A DNA stretch of 64,000 nt from Polytrichum commune (Eukaryota > Streptophyta > Polytrichopsida > Polytrichales > Polytrichaceae): the NCBI GenBank assembly GCA_950295325.1, contig OX485806.1, forward strand, positions 50,525,169-50,589,168. Direction: 5' to 3'. The notes beneath the pieces were generated by a model that saw only the letters and a program-made list of their open reading frames with translations, did not search any database and was not told the origin of the DNA. A program made the position numbers and the translations under genes. Shown piece after piece: positions 10,637 through 21,940 of the stretch (position 1 is its first letter; each line of letters begins with the position of its first letter).

Positions 10637-13600
10637 TGTGGGAACACGCGAACACCAAAATGTCCGGATTGGCGGTTTTAAGTGCCTAATCCGGGTTGTC
10701 CGGATGACCCTAGTATCGTCCAGGGATTCTGTGAAGTGTAGGAGGTCTAAAACTCTCCGTACCTGCTTATTTCTTCTTCCTTAGCCAAATTTCCGGAAAT
10801 CCTAATTTCCGGATATTTGGTCTTTGGGGACATTCTTAGCCTTTTTCCGGAGGGTACCTCTCCGGATGTTATTTTTAGGTCCTCTTTATAATACTTACCC
10901 ACCCCTTTACGTCTACTCTCTAGAATAATTGGTTTCTTCCGGTGAAGACGTCCTTGATAAGGTTAGAATCCGGGAACTCCCTCACAACCAATCCGGATTG
11001 ATCAGGTCCGTCCTGGCAGGTCACGCAGAGAGATCTGGATTGTTTCTTGGGACCATAGTGGCCAGAGGAGTCCGGATTCCAACCGGAGATCTAACTCGAC
11101 GGGATGAGTAGGTGACCCGTACCACTTTCCGGATTACCCCGTCCAAAGACTGTGAGACCTCTTCAGAAGGTCGGATGGCGTAAGTCCGGCACCTTCCGGA
11201 TCTTGCCCAGTCCTAACGACGGCTATCTCACATGGACGTTACCCAGGCATTCGGAACAATGAGGATCTCTTCCTACTGCACTCCGGAGGTGGCCTCCTAT
11301 CGGAATCCTTACTGATCCGGACCTCTCCTTCTCCGTCCGACGGATCTGTCCGGCTACCTTTACCTTGGATTCTACTCAATCTGAGATAACTAGGCGATCC
11401 GTACCACTAATCCGGGCAGGTCCGTCTAAGGATGGTGGGACCTCTTCAGAAGATCAGATTGGCGTAAGTCCGGATCCCTTCCGGATCTCACCCAATCTTC
11501 CCAGCGGCTATCCCACCTAGACGTTACCCAGCCTACCGGATTAGTGAGGTTTCCCTCCCACTACACTCAGAGAGGATCTACAAGGCGATAATCGGATCTG
11601 ATCCGGGTCTCCTCTCTCATGTCCTATCCGGAACTCCTATCCCTCATGCCCTCTCTTTCTCTTCCACTAACGATCTCTGGGTTATTCACACACACACATC
11701 AATCAAGAGAAGTCAAGGAGTGAGAAGCAAAGACATTTATTCGGGGTAGGAGTGATCACAATACAACAATGGAGAAGGAACCCTTCTCAAGCTCCTTATT
11801 CAGCCTTAAGTAGAGGCTCAAAAATCCCTAAACTGAGGGCGGCGGCCCAAGCGGCCGCCGCTCAAGAAAACCCTAACTACCCCCGGTCTCCCGGATTTCC
11901 CGGATCCAGATCCGGGTTTTCCGCTGACACTACCAAAGGAAAATTTTATTAATCGTCTTCAAAAACTCCTAAGTCCTACCTGCCTACCTCCCTTCTGCCT
12001 AATTAATCTAGCTACTCCCCTAACTAAGAAGACCGGTGCTTCTTCGGAGCCGATCCCTCTTTTGAGTGACTCCCTAATCCGCTGACGGCGGATGAGCCCC
12101 CGGCCGGCGACGCCTTCTGCAGCCGCGTGAGCATCCTCCTCATGTTTGGAGACGGAGCAACCTCGTCCTCCGAATCCGCTGCCCTCTCGGTCCGTGGGGT
12201 AGCGGTCCCTGGTGTCCCGGAGACTGTCCCTGGGGTTCCAGAAGCTGTCCCCATCCGGATGCTTCGGACTGGAGAAGGATCGCTTTCGGTGCCCTGCTCC
12301 GGATTCCGTCCACCCGAGAGTGAAGCCGTCCGCGGATCCCTGTTGGAGGCCGCTCTCGAGTGTGGCGGAGGAAATGGACTCACCACTTGGCAGTCCCGTG
12401 GAGACAATGGCGAGGCGTGGGTCATAGGAGCCTTGCCCCTACTCGGAGTGGCCTCCCGATCGGAAGTCTGGTGCCGGATCGGCGTCCGAGCCCTATCCGG
12501 AGTCCGGGACCTATCCGAGTTCCGCGGAACAGGGGACTGGCCCCTTCCGGATCGGACCGACCCGGTGCTCTTCCGCCTCACCTGGGGAGAACGGACCCTT
12601 TCCGGAGCCCCTCCGGAATTACCAGGCCGAGAGCCGCCTCCTTGCTGGCTGGGTCCTGCAGAGGCCGGCGGATTCTGAACCAGGGCTACTTCACCAACCA
12701 CCTCGTAGAGGGTTCCGGTTGGTGACCCTGGCGGACCCGGATAGAGCACCCTCCGCGGTGTTCCGCTTGGCGGGACCACCCTCTGGATTTCCGCCAGGAG
12801 ATCCTTCATCGTTCGTGAATACTTCACGAGGATGGGGAGGGTCTGCCTGGCGGAAGCGGGATCTCCGGACTCCATCATCCGGTCGTAGAGATGTGCCTTG
12901 TTAACGATCTCCGCCGGATGACCCACCAGTTCCCGGATCCGGCTGAAGAACACCGCCTGCTCCGCATGGTACTTCCGGATCTCCTCGCTCTTCTGACTCA
13001 GCTCCTGAGTCATGGCCGCTACCTGGGCGGTGAGGTGGGCGTTCTCCGTCTTGGCCTGCTCCAGCTCCTTCCGATCCGCCTTTTTTGCCAATTCCCGGAG
13101 AATGTTTCCGGGTCCGCAGTCGTTCAGAGCGTGGTTCGCCCCCTTGACGATGTGCTCCAGTCGGTAGTACTGGGTCTTGAGGTCCTCCATCCCCTCCTGG
13201 AACCGCTTGAATGGATTCTCCGGGAAGTCCCAAGCGGATAGGTCCACATTTCGCCATGGGGTCTCCCGGCTGGGTCCGGCTTCCGGATGTTGGTGAGGGG
13301 GAGGGGGAGAGAGTGGCCTCGAGACGGTTGGTGGCGGGCTTCCGGGTGACGAGGGAGGTGCTTCCGGAAGAATAGGGTCGCTGGAGGTCTCCGTCTCGAC
13401 GTCTCCGGCTTCCGGAAGCAGCTTGTAGGTGACCTCATCCGCCGCTATTGTGAGCAGGTCCTCCTCCTCTGCCGTGATGCAGTCGAAATGCTGGTAGAGG
13501 TGCAAAATGAAGGGAGAGAGGAAGGAGGGGTTCCGGCCAATATGGGGGAGGGCCCGTTCGACTATCTCCTGGATGATCAGGCCCCAATTCACCGGCCGGA

Positions 13601-14779
13601 CTCCGGACATTGCACCAAACAGCGTGTTAGCCATGGTGAGGCTAATCCGCTTCGGCTTGTCCGGATTGAGAATGGGCAGGAGAAACTCTAGCACTCTCCG
13701 CTCCCTAATATTCCGGCAGTTCCCTGGGTGGAATCCGTCCTTTGGATCCGCGTCCCCTCTGAACTTCCCGGCGAACAGGCCGTCGCGGCGGCCCGCCCAC
13801 CCCTCCGTGATTCCCTTGGGAAACCCGTAGACCCTGTTCCACGTATCCGGAGTCCAATGTTCCGGATCCCTCCTCTTTGTGCCTAGCCACTGATTTCCCC
13901 TCTCGAATTTAAACTCGCGGAGGGTATCTTCCGCTCTGAGATTCCAGGGTTTGGAGAGCAATCCCGCACAACCCATGACCCTGAGATCCTCCGCGAGCTC
14001 CTGCAGCTCTCTATCCTCCCTCGGAATTGCAGGGGTGAGGGCTTTCAGCGGAATCGGGATGGGTTCCCGCTGATCCTCTTCCCGTGCTTCCGGCATTTTC
14101 CTCTCCTCTCACCCTTTCTGGCTTGCAACCTCTCTCTCTCTCTTCCGGAGTCCTTCTCTTCCGGAGTCCTTCTCTTCCGTCTAATTGCCACAAAGTCCCG
14201 GCAAGCCCACTGCCGGTGACTGAAAAGTGCTGAGTCCCAGCAATCCAACTGCTGGCGGCTCGAAAGAATGAACACCTCACCACTCGTTCTCTCAACAGGT
14301 TGCCTTTTTCCAGAAAAGAGTGGGAGGGAGAAGGAAGGGACCCTTAAATATCCTTCCTCCCTCTTCCTTCCCCTGTTACCGTTCGGTTTAACGGAAAACG
14401 GTTACGAACCGTTTTCCGGCGGTTCCCACCAACGGTTTTACTAACATTTTTACCAACGGCTCTCTTTTCCCCCAACCGCCATAAGGCCCGTTATAACCGC
14501 CACTTCCGGGCCGTTGGGTAATCTTGGCGCATCCGTTACTTGGTCCGGACCAATGGTTTGGACCATGATTACATGGTCCGCCCATCCTATTTGACGGGCC
14601 GGTCATAGTACTTATTTAGAGTCGTTTTACCGCACAAGGCGGGGTTAGACTACTCTATTTCCTAGTACCATTAATTTTGTCCTAATAGTCCCTATTATCC
14701 TCAGATAAGCAAGGTAAAATACGGAAATTGAATCCGTATTTCCGTATTTCCGTATTTCCGTCGAATTTGGACTCCCACA
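10637..14779 (-). mobile_element. 4.1-kb TGT...ACA element with one gene, copy 1 (TSD CGACT)
   Basis: Ends are TGTGGGAACACG at the left and GGACTCCCACA at the right, giving TGTGGGA/TCCCACA inverted tips. The flanks are CGACT on both sides (10,632-10,636 and 14,780-14,784). The whole 4,143-bp unit recurs at 39,615-43,727 with the same ends and a different target, so it moves as a unit. I see no direct repeats at the two ends, so it is not a normal LTR-internal-LTR structure. It could be a solo LTR that carries a gene, or a TIR element with 5-bp duplications. One gene lies on the minus strand (12,024-14,096). About 0.4 kb of 5' flank (14,100-14,500) has a TTAAATATCC TATA-like word near 14,345. 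The 1.4 kb downstream of the gene is rich in TCCGGA words. Three TCCGTATT words stand in tandem near 14,731-14,761. Confidence 0.8.
12024..14096 (-). CDS. Gag-like or plant-transposon-associated protein, 690 aa
   Basis: A single open frame of 690 codons starts at the ATG at 14,096. Residues about 25-230 form a globular, Trp-rich domain (DTWNRVYGF, GWAGRRDGLFAGKF, PVNWGLIIQEI). In pattern it resembles the plant-transposon/gag-like domains found with LTR elements, but I cannot assign it firmly. Residues about 235-290 are proline-rich. Residues about 300-395 are predicted coiled coil by heptad pattern (AHLTAQVAAMTQELSQKSEE). The C-terminal 230 residues are rich in Ser, Arg and Pro, fitting a disordered nucleic-acid-binding tail. 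No protease, reverse transcriptase, integrase or DDE motif is present. A second copy at 41,000-43,039 is about 680 codons and has three stops. The intact frame here suggests recent movement. Function unknown; a structural (gag) role is the best guess. Confidence 0.75.
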   Translation of the reverse strand: MPEAREEDQREPIPIPLKALTPAIPREDRELQELAEDLRVMGCAGLLSKPWNLRAEDTLREFKFERGNQWLGTKRRDPEHWTPDTWNRVYGFPKGITEGWAGRRDGLFAGKFRGDADPKDGFHPGNCRNIRERRVLEFLLPILNPDKPKRISLTMANTLFGAMSGVRPVNWGLIIQEIVERALPHIGRNPSFLSPFILHLYQHFDCITAEEEDLLTIAADEVTYKLLPEAGDVETETSSDPILPEAPPSSPGSPPPTVSRPLSPPPPHQHPEAGPSRETPWRNVDLSAWDFPENPFKRFQEGMEDLKTQYYRLEHIVKGANHALNDCGPGNILRELAKKADRKELEQAKTENAHLTAQVAAMTQELSQKSEEIRKYHAEQAVFFSRIRELVGHPAEIVNKAHLYDRMMESGDPASARQTLPILVKYSRTMKDLLAEIQRVVPPSGTPRRVLYPGPPGSPTGTLYEVVGEVALVQNPPASAGPSQQGGGSRPGNSGGAPERVRSPQVRRKSTGSVRSGRGQSPVPRNSDRSRTPDRARTPIRHQTSDREATPSRGKAPMTHASPLSPRDCQVVSPFPPPHSRAASNRDPRTASLSGGRNPEQGTESDPSPVRSIRMGTASGTPGTVSGTPGTATPRTERAADSEDEVAPSPNMRRMLTRLQKASPAGGSSAVSGLGSHSKEGSAPKKHRSS

Positions 14780-15905
14780 CGACTCAACCTGACTACAACA
14801 TTACATGCCTGAATTCACATTTCAACATTCAATATCAACTAAATAACACCCGCACATGCCTGAACTCACACTTAAACTAATCATCCTGAACCTTAATAAC
14901 AACCTTACAGGCCTGAAACCACAAATGAATAAGCAAAAAAAAAAACCTCTTTGGAGGGTGCCGTTGCCGGCACCTCCTTAGAGGTGGCATATCATACATA
15001 ACCAGGGTACACAGTTCAACATGCACACTCAACCTGAATACAACATTACATGCCTGGATTCTCATATCAGCATTCAGAATGAATCTTAATAACAACCTTA
15101 TAGGCCTGAATTCACACATTAGCTAACCAGTCTGAACTTATATCAAACCAAGTAAGCCGGACTTCACAAGAAACATCAAGTAAATAACAGCCTTACAGGC
15201 CTGAACTCACACTGTAACTAATCAACCTGAACCTTAATAAATACCTTAGAGGCCTGAATTCACACATTAGCTAATTAGCCTGAACCCATATCAAACCCAG
15301 CCAGCCAGAATTCACAAGAAACATCAAAGAAATAACAGCCTTACAGGCCTGAAACCACAAATGAATAAGGAAAAAAAGAGCCTCTTTGGAGGGTGCCGTT
15401 GCCGGCACCTCCTCAGAGGTGGCATATCATACATAACCAGGGTACACATTTCAACATTCCGACTCAACCTGACTACAACATTACATGCCTGAATTCACAT
15501 TTCAGCAATCAGAATGTACCTATATAACAACCTTAAAGGCCTGAACTCACACTTAAACTAATCAGCCTAAACCTTAATAACAACCTTCCAGGCCTGAAAT
15601 CACAATTGAATAAAGAAAAAAAAAACCTCTATGGAGGGTGCCGTTGCCGGCACCTCTTCAGAGGTGGCATATCATACATAACCAAGGTACATAGTTCAGC
15701 ATTCACACTCAACCTGAATACAACATTACATGCCTGGATTCACATATCAGCATTCAGAATGAACCTATATAACACCCTTACATGCTTGAACTCACACTTA
15801 AACTAATCAGCCTGAACCTTAATAACAACCTTACAGGCTTGAATTCACGCATTAGCTAATCAGACTGAACCTATATCAAACCAAGCCAGCCGGAATTCAC
15901 AATCG
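14780..15905. repeat. Tandem array with three hairpin modules
   Basis: It continues the array broken by the 4.1-kb insertion. Hairpin modules with an A-run sit at about 14,935-14,990, 15,370-15,425 and 15,612-15,665, each followed by the GGCATATCATACATAACC word. Between them are 150-bp array units. Confidence 0.8.
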
Positions 15906-16199
15906 TGTAAGCAACTGAGCGTTTAATTAACTGTAATGGACTGGCCTGGACTGGACTGATTAGAAGCCTCTCGCGGGGTGGCAACCCAAACGAATTATTA
16001 CAAGGGATTATCTAGGAAGTTATAAATAACTCTGGTGGAGACCAGATTATGGACAATATCAGACTATGCTATGATTATTTTCAATTTTGGTTGTTTTTAA
16101 AAAAAAATTGCCTCGTATTCCATATCCACGTGTCATCATCTTTAAACTACTATATTCAAATGCAAACGAGTGCGGAACATAGAATAATAAAATCCAATA
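15906..16199. other. Spacer between array and methyltransferase-like gene
   Basis: No repeat or gene is recognised. It would be the 3' flank of the minus-strand gene. Confidence 0.3.
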
Positions 16200-16430
16200 C
16201 AAAATGGAGTTCAGGGAATAAATTCATCCTCACTCTCCGAAGCACTCTGATCTATGAATCTAAGTACTCTTGGATCGTATCTCTCACGTGGACTAGAAGA
16301 GGCACTAGAACTATGGGAGAAGTTTTTGGCATAAGCTACTGCCATATCCTTTGCATAACAAGGAAGTCGCATGCTAGAACTAGAAGGTGAGCCGGAGCAT
16401 GGGCCTTGAACCATCAGACTGCACCAACAA
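16200..16430 (-). other. Possible last exon of the methyltransferase-like gene
   Basis: The minus strand is open from about 16,414 to a stop near 16,211 and encodes a Ser-rich segment ending SASESEDEFIP, like an acidic tail. Candidate splice sites lie upstream (a donor GTGAGTAAGT near 16,515 and an acceptor ending GTGCAG near 16,425), but the phase does not fit cleanly with the preceding exon. It may be a true tail exon or chance. Confidence 0.3.
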
Positions 16431-16531
16431 ATGACAACTTACGATTGTTAGAATCCATCCACTTAACTGCAACATATTGAGAAAATAAAATTAAAATGAC
16501 AAAACACTTACTCACATAGATTAACTGCACC

Positions 16532-17524
16532 TTATTGAGGGAGGGTATCGTCGTCGTCGTCAAGGTCTACAAAGTGGGTTGGATCGACCCCCTGAGAGTC
16601 CGACGCTGCGACCTGAAGTGGCTGCAGGAGTTCTTCATACAACTCCTTGTCTCCTTCAAGTGCCACAATTGCTCTGTTAGAAGATTGTGCTGCAAGAACG
16701 GAAGCACCTACAAAGACCGAAACAAAAAAAATTAGTCACATGTGTTTGATTTAGCTAAGTATAAAGACATGAGAATGTTGAACAATTTACTCATACCAGT
16801 TCCAGCAGTGAGGTCACATATAATGCCCCCTGGAGGGCTAAGGCCACTGATTAGAAGCTGGAGCACGGACACTGCCTTCTCCTTCGGGCCCCTCCAGAAT
16901 TTGTCACCGTCATTGCGTTTGAGTGCAGTATCAGTGGTGACAATGTTGAAAAGCACGGCATCACTTGCAAGGTCAACATCTTCAAATTCGTCACTAAAGG
17001 AAATCACAAACTCTTTCGGTTGCCTAACCAAAGGTGTGGAAAAAGACCGAACCAAAACGATTGCTTTGAATTTCAGAGTCTGGACAATCAACCATAGGCC
17101 CCGAATTGTTAGCAATGTACTTGAAGTCATGAACGACAGAGAACTTGAAGAGAGGAAAATTGCCAAAATTACTGACCCGCTTAGAGTTATGCATAGGGTG
17201 AGTGAGGTGGAGAGAATTCACGATGGTCCATTCCTCCTTGACCTCCAGATTGTTGTTGTAGAGAAAGCTCAAAACCTCCTTCTTGATTTGCACGCTGTCA
17301 GGATAAAATAGGAGCAGTGCCCCGTCATCGTGTAGATAGCCTTGACAGAAGCCAATGGTGAACTTGATAAAGTTATGAACCTGCTTATTCCAATGTGGAA
17401 CTTGCCCCGGGAATTCCGAAACTCTCGGGACAGGTAAACCATCGAGATATTCTACTATAATGAGGTCAACCGCAGCCTTTTGGAACACCTTGCCTGAGAA
17501 GAAGAATTCTCTGGATGCTCCAAC
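16532..17524 (-). pseudogene. Methyltransferase-domain exons (motif IV region and motif I)
   Basis: The two exons are 17,524-16,797 and 16,707-16,532, joined with shared codon G|GT. The order is SGKVFQKAAVDLIIVEYL, then HDDGALLLFYPD (a beta-strand as in the region after motif IV), then FWRGPKEKAVSVLQLLISGL. The last piece resembles the K-P helix before motif I. Next come SPPGGIICDLTAGTG and NRAIVALEGDKELYEELLQP, as in motifs I and II. The canonical DPPY/SPPY tetrad is not present after DLII. A one-base shift near 17,040 separates the two halves. The tail ends with a run of aspartates before TAA at 16,532. Confidence 0.6.
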
Positions 17525-17619
17525 CTTTGAAACAAAAAAACCAGGGTGTTAAGTATAGAATAAAGTCGTGAATAGGGGTAGGATAGCCGAATTGAATGGG
17601 AATGAAGGTGGATATGTAC

Positions 17620-18536
17620 CTCACTTAGAAAAGCAACCATGTCATCGTACGTTGAAGGAAATTTGTTGTGCTTCGCCTTATAATCCAACATCTTGTGGAA
17701 CGAGTCATTGAGTATCAAAACCCGAGGAGAAGCAAAGGATGAGGTGCTTGCCTGGGATGACGACATTGCCTTCACCGCAGGTGGCACGAATCGAATGGGT
17801 TTGCCTTGACCAAGAACTCCGAGGTGAAGACGCTTCGGAGCAGGTGCCCGTGGAGGATGGGAGCTGATAGGGTCAAGAAGTTCAGTGCGAGGATCACCGA
17901 TGTCACTGGCAGTTGCAAGAATATCTTCGTCCATTGGCTCCTCACCCAACTCAGCTGCCTTACGCTTGGATCCCTGAGGCCTACTCCTTTTAGTAGCAGT
18001 CTTGCTTCGGGAAGAGCCACCCAGTGGGGGGGTGGGAGACTGTGAGGTTGGAAGTGATGCAGCGGGAGAAGGTAGGAGAGGCTGGATAGAGTCCCTCAAA
18101 GCGATGTCAAAAGGAGGAGGTTTCTTCAACGGACAATCCAAATACCACCCGCACTGCTGAAAATGAATTGGATCCCATGCTTTTATAATTGCAGGAGTGA
18201 ACATGGAATCATGACTTTCGATATGCAGGTAGTTTGGGAAGAAAACTGGTACCTTTGAAATAGCCTTCCGGGGTAGAAGAACGTATCGAAAGTACCTGTA
18301 AAGAACCCTGCCGACAGATTGAATGAAGAAAGGTTTTTTTCCAGGGGGGTTGTTCTTGTGAGCACCGTTATCTCCACCCAACTCTATGAAAAATGCAATC
18401 TCCCAGAGCTGACACCTCATGGCCTCGACGTAATCGAAGATATTCAATATCGGGTCCTCGCCATCGGGATTGTAGTTAATAGTCTCCCCAAGGTCAGTGA
18501 GCACCCCGATAAGAGCTTGTCAGCCTCCACTGCTAT
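17620..18536 (-). pseudogene. Middle exon of the methyltransferase-like gene
   Basis: The exon starts after an acceptor TGTCTCAG and ends before GTACATATCC. The first half is globular (YVEAMRCQLWEIAFFIELGG; HFQQCGWYLDCPL). The second half is a low-complexity Ser/Pro/Lys-rich linker with SRSKTATKRSRPQGSKRKAA, a probable nuclear localisation signal, and an acidic stretch. A TGA at 18,520-18,522 lies where GGC-TGG-CAA is expected. I do not recognise the globular part. Confidence 0.55.
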
Positions 18537-18599
18537 CTGAGACATGCACATGAAACATTTGCAAGAAGTAAGATGTTGTCTTATAATTGCTATCCTTTC

Positions 18600-21150
18600 C
18601 ATAACAACCTTACATTCCTGAAATCACTCAATAGCTAACCAGACTGAACCTATATCAAACCAAGTAAGCCAGATTTCAGAAGAAATATCAACTATATAAC
18701 AGCCTTAGCTGCCTGAACTCACACTGAAACTAACCAGCCTGAACCTTAATAACAACCGTACATGCCTGAATTCACAAATAAGCTAACCAGACAGAACCTA
18801 TATCGAACCAAGTAAGCCGGACTTCAGAAGCAATACCAACTATATAACAGCCATAGATGCCTGAACTCACACTGTAACTAATCAGCATGAACCTTAATAA
18901 CAACCTTACAGGCCTAAATTCACACATAAATTAATCATACTGAACCTATATCAAACCAAGTAAGCCGGATTTCAGATTCATTATCAACTATATAACAGCC
19001 TTAAAGGCCTGAACTCACACTGAAACTAATCAGCCTGAACCTTAATAATAACCATACATGCCTGAATTTACACATAAGTTAATCAGACTGAACCTATATC
19101 AAACCAAGTAAGCCGGACTTCAGAAGAAATATCAACTATATAACAGCCTTACAGGCCTGAACTCACACTTAAACTAATCAACCTGAACCTTAATAACAAC
19201 CTTATAGGCCTATATTCACACATAAGCTAACCAGATTGAACCTATATCAGACCAAGCCAACCGGAATTCACAAGAAACATCAAGTAAATAACAGCCTTAC
19301 AGGCCTGAAACCACAAATGAATAAGAAAAAAAAAACCTCTTTGGAGGGTGCCGTTGCCGGCATCTTCTCAGATTAGGCATATCATTCATAACCAAGCACA
19401 CATTTCAGCATTCAGACTAAACCTGAATACAACATTACATGCCTGAATTCACATTACAACAATCAATATCAAGTATATAACAGCCATAGATGCCTGAACT
19501 CACACTGTAACTAATCAACCTAAACCTTAATAACAACCTTACAAGACTGAATTCACACATAAATTAACCAAACTGAACCTATATCAAACAAAATCATCCG
19601 GAATTCACAAGAAATTTCAACTAAATAAAAGCCTTATAGACCTGAAACCACAAATGAATAAGCAAAAAAAAAGCCTCTTTGGAGGGTGCCCTTGCCGGCA
19701 CCTCCTCAGAGGTGGCATATCATACACAACCAGGGTACACATTTCAGCATTTTGACTCAACCTTCCAGGACTGAATTCACACATAAGTTAACCAAACTGA
19801 ACCTATATCAAACAAAATCATCCGGAATTCACAAGAAATTTCAACTAAATAAAAGCCTTATAGACCTGAAACCACAAATGAATAAGCAAAAAAAAAGCCT
19901 CTTTGGAGGGTGCCCTTGCCGGCACCTCCTCAGAGGTGGCATATCATACACAACCAGGGTACACATTTCAGCATTTTGACTCAACCTTACAGGACTGAAT
20001 TCACACATAAGTTAACCAAACTGAACCTATATCAAACAAAGTCAGCCGAAATTCACAAGAAATTTCAACTAAATAAAAGCCTTACAGACCTGAAACCACA
20101 AATGAATAAGCAAAAAAAAAACCTTTTTGGAGGGTGCCGTTGCTGGCACCTCCCCAGAGGTGGCATATCGTTCATAAACTGGGCACACATTTCAACATGC
20201 ATACACAAACTGACTCCATCATAACATGCCTGAATTCACATTTCAGCATTCAGAATCAACTATATAACAGCCTTAGCTGCCTGAACTCACACTTAAACTA
20301 ATAATCCTGAACCTTAATAACAACCTTACAGGCCTGAATTCACACATTAGCTAATCAGACTGAACCTATATCAAACCAACCCAGCCGGAATTCACAAGAA
20401 ACATCAAGTAAATAACAGCCTTACAGGCCTGAAACCACAAATGAATAAGCAAAAAAAAAACCTCTTTGGAGGGTGCCGTTGCCGGCACCTCCTCAGAGTA
20501 GGCATATCATTCATAACCAGGCACACCTTTCAGCATTCACACTCAACCTGAATACAACATTACATGCCTGGATTCATATATTAGTAGTCACAATGAACCT
20601 ATATAATAGTCATAGATGCCTGAACTCACACTGTAACTAATCAACCTGAACCTTAATAACAACCTTATAGGCCTGAATTCACACATTAGCTAAGCAGACT
20701 AAACCTATATCAAACCAACCCAACCGGAATGCACGAGAAACATCAAGTAAATAACAGCCTTACAGGCCTGAAACCACAAATGAATAAGCAAAAAAAAAAG
20801 CCTCTCAGGAGGGTGCCGTTGCCGGCACCTCCTCAGAGTAGGCATATCATTCATAACCAGGCACACATTTCAGTATTCAGACTAAACTTGAATACAACAT
20901 CACATGCCTGAACTCACACAAAAACTAATCAAAATTAACCTATATAACAACCTCAGATGCCTGAACTCACACACGAACTAATCAGAATGAACCTTAATAA
21001 CAACCTCAGACACCTGAAGCCACAAATGAATAAGAATAAAAAAAACCTCTGAGGAGGGTGCCGTTGCCGGCACCTCCCCAGAGGTGGCATATCGTTCATA
21101 ACTTGGGCACACATTTCAGCATTTAGACTCAACCCTATTCCAACATGAAG
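18600..21150. repeat. Intronic array: 150-bp units and seven hairpin modules
   Basis: It lies entirely in the intron between exons 21,169 and 18,536. It begins with about five 150-bp units (18,600-19,300). Hairpin modules follow at about 19,325, 19,668, 19,890, 20,112, 20,452, 20,790 and 21,033. The 224-bp unit holding the modules at 19,668 and 19,890 is a nearly perfect direct duplication. All modules have the A-run on the plus strand, so the nascent minus-strand transcript would carry a stem-loop followed by a U-run each time. Confidence 0.85.
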
Positions 21151-21168
21151 TTTGAGATGAATACTAAC

Positions 21169-21863
21169 CTGCGCCCACCATATTGCCCGATTGAGCCATT
21201 CGGGAAACTTGGAATCGGCAAAGCTAGCCTTGGGAAAGCGATGCGCATCACGAATTGCAGCAGAGGAGTTCCACCTCTGGAGCCACTTAACCATCATCTT
21301 TGGAGGCATCGCGGAAGTGGCTAACATGTAGAGCTTCTCCTGGAGCATCTCAGGTTCATCAAACTTCTCATAATGAGCCTTTACTTCCTCTAGAAACAAA
21401 GGAGTAACTTGGGATCCGCAACCGGCAAATGCTTCCTCAGCTCCGAAACAAACTTATCTTCGACCTTCTTCACAGCCTTCCTAACCCACTCCTCTGCATT
21501 ATGATCCGTCCAATTAGTCAAATCGGGGTTCTTCATCTTGTATTTGTCTTCAGCAACATGTGCAGCTTCTGCAATCTCTTGCTGTTATTCCAACAAGTAA
21601 GTCATTTAGTTCCACGAATTCCATATCCAAAAATTAAATGAGACGAGAACATTTGAGCTTGACAATACCTGGTAAAGGAAGGCATTGAGACCCTCAACAG
21701 TAAGGGTGAACCATGTGCAATTTTTTCCAGCCTGCTTCATCTTTGCAGCCTCCAAAACAGTTGGAGACACCAAACCCTGAAAGTAGGAAAGAGGCTGTGG
21801 GGCAATATTCTGGATGCGAAATAACTTGTGAACTAGGTTCGTGGTTACGTGAGATTTCTGATT
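21169..21863 (-). pseudogene. Exons 2 and 3 of the methyltransferase-like gene
   Basis: Exon 21,863-21,669 is exactly 65 codons and reads NQKSHVTTNLVHKLFRIQNI onward to LYQ. Exon 21,581-21,169 begins CAAGAGATTGCAG in the same phase and reads QEIAEAAHVAEDKYKM. It changes frame once near 21,410 before LFLEEVKAHYEKFDEPEM and ends IWWAQ before GTTAGTAT. It is mostly helical, and no family is recognised. Confidence 0.55.
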
Positions 21864-21940
21864 CTTCCAGCAAAACTAAAATATGTATTAGAAAGTTGCA
21901 AGAATACTTCAACCAACACTAGCAAGGATGAGGCTCTTAC

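Noticed and set aside
12127-13691. Plus-strand open frames of 60-183 codons opposite the gag-like gene
   Set aside because: They are shadows of the GC-rich 690-codon frame; they lack domains, and the same shadows appear in copy 2.
14780-14784. 4.1-kb element as an ordinary LTR retrotransposon
   Set aside because: The two ends of the element are not direct repeats of each other, and there is no pol region inside.
10533-21000. Open frames starting MNKQKKNLFGG and similar in the arrays
   Set aside because: They are repeat-derived: the same A-run and hairpin sequence gives the same peptide at each module, and the frames stop at once in the neighbouring units.
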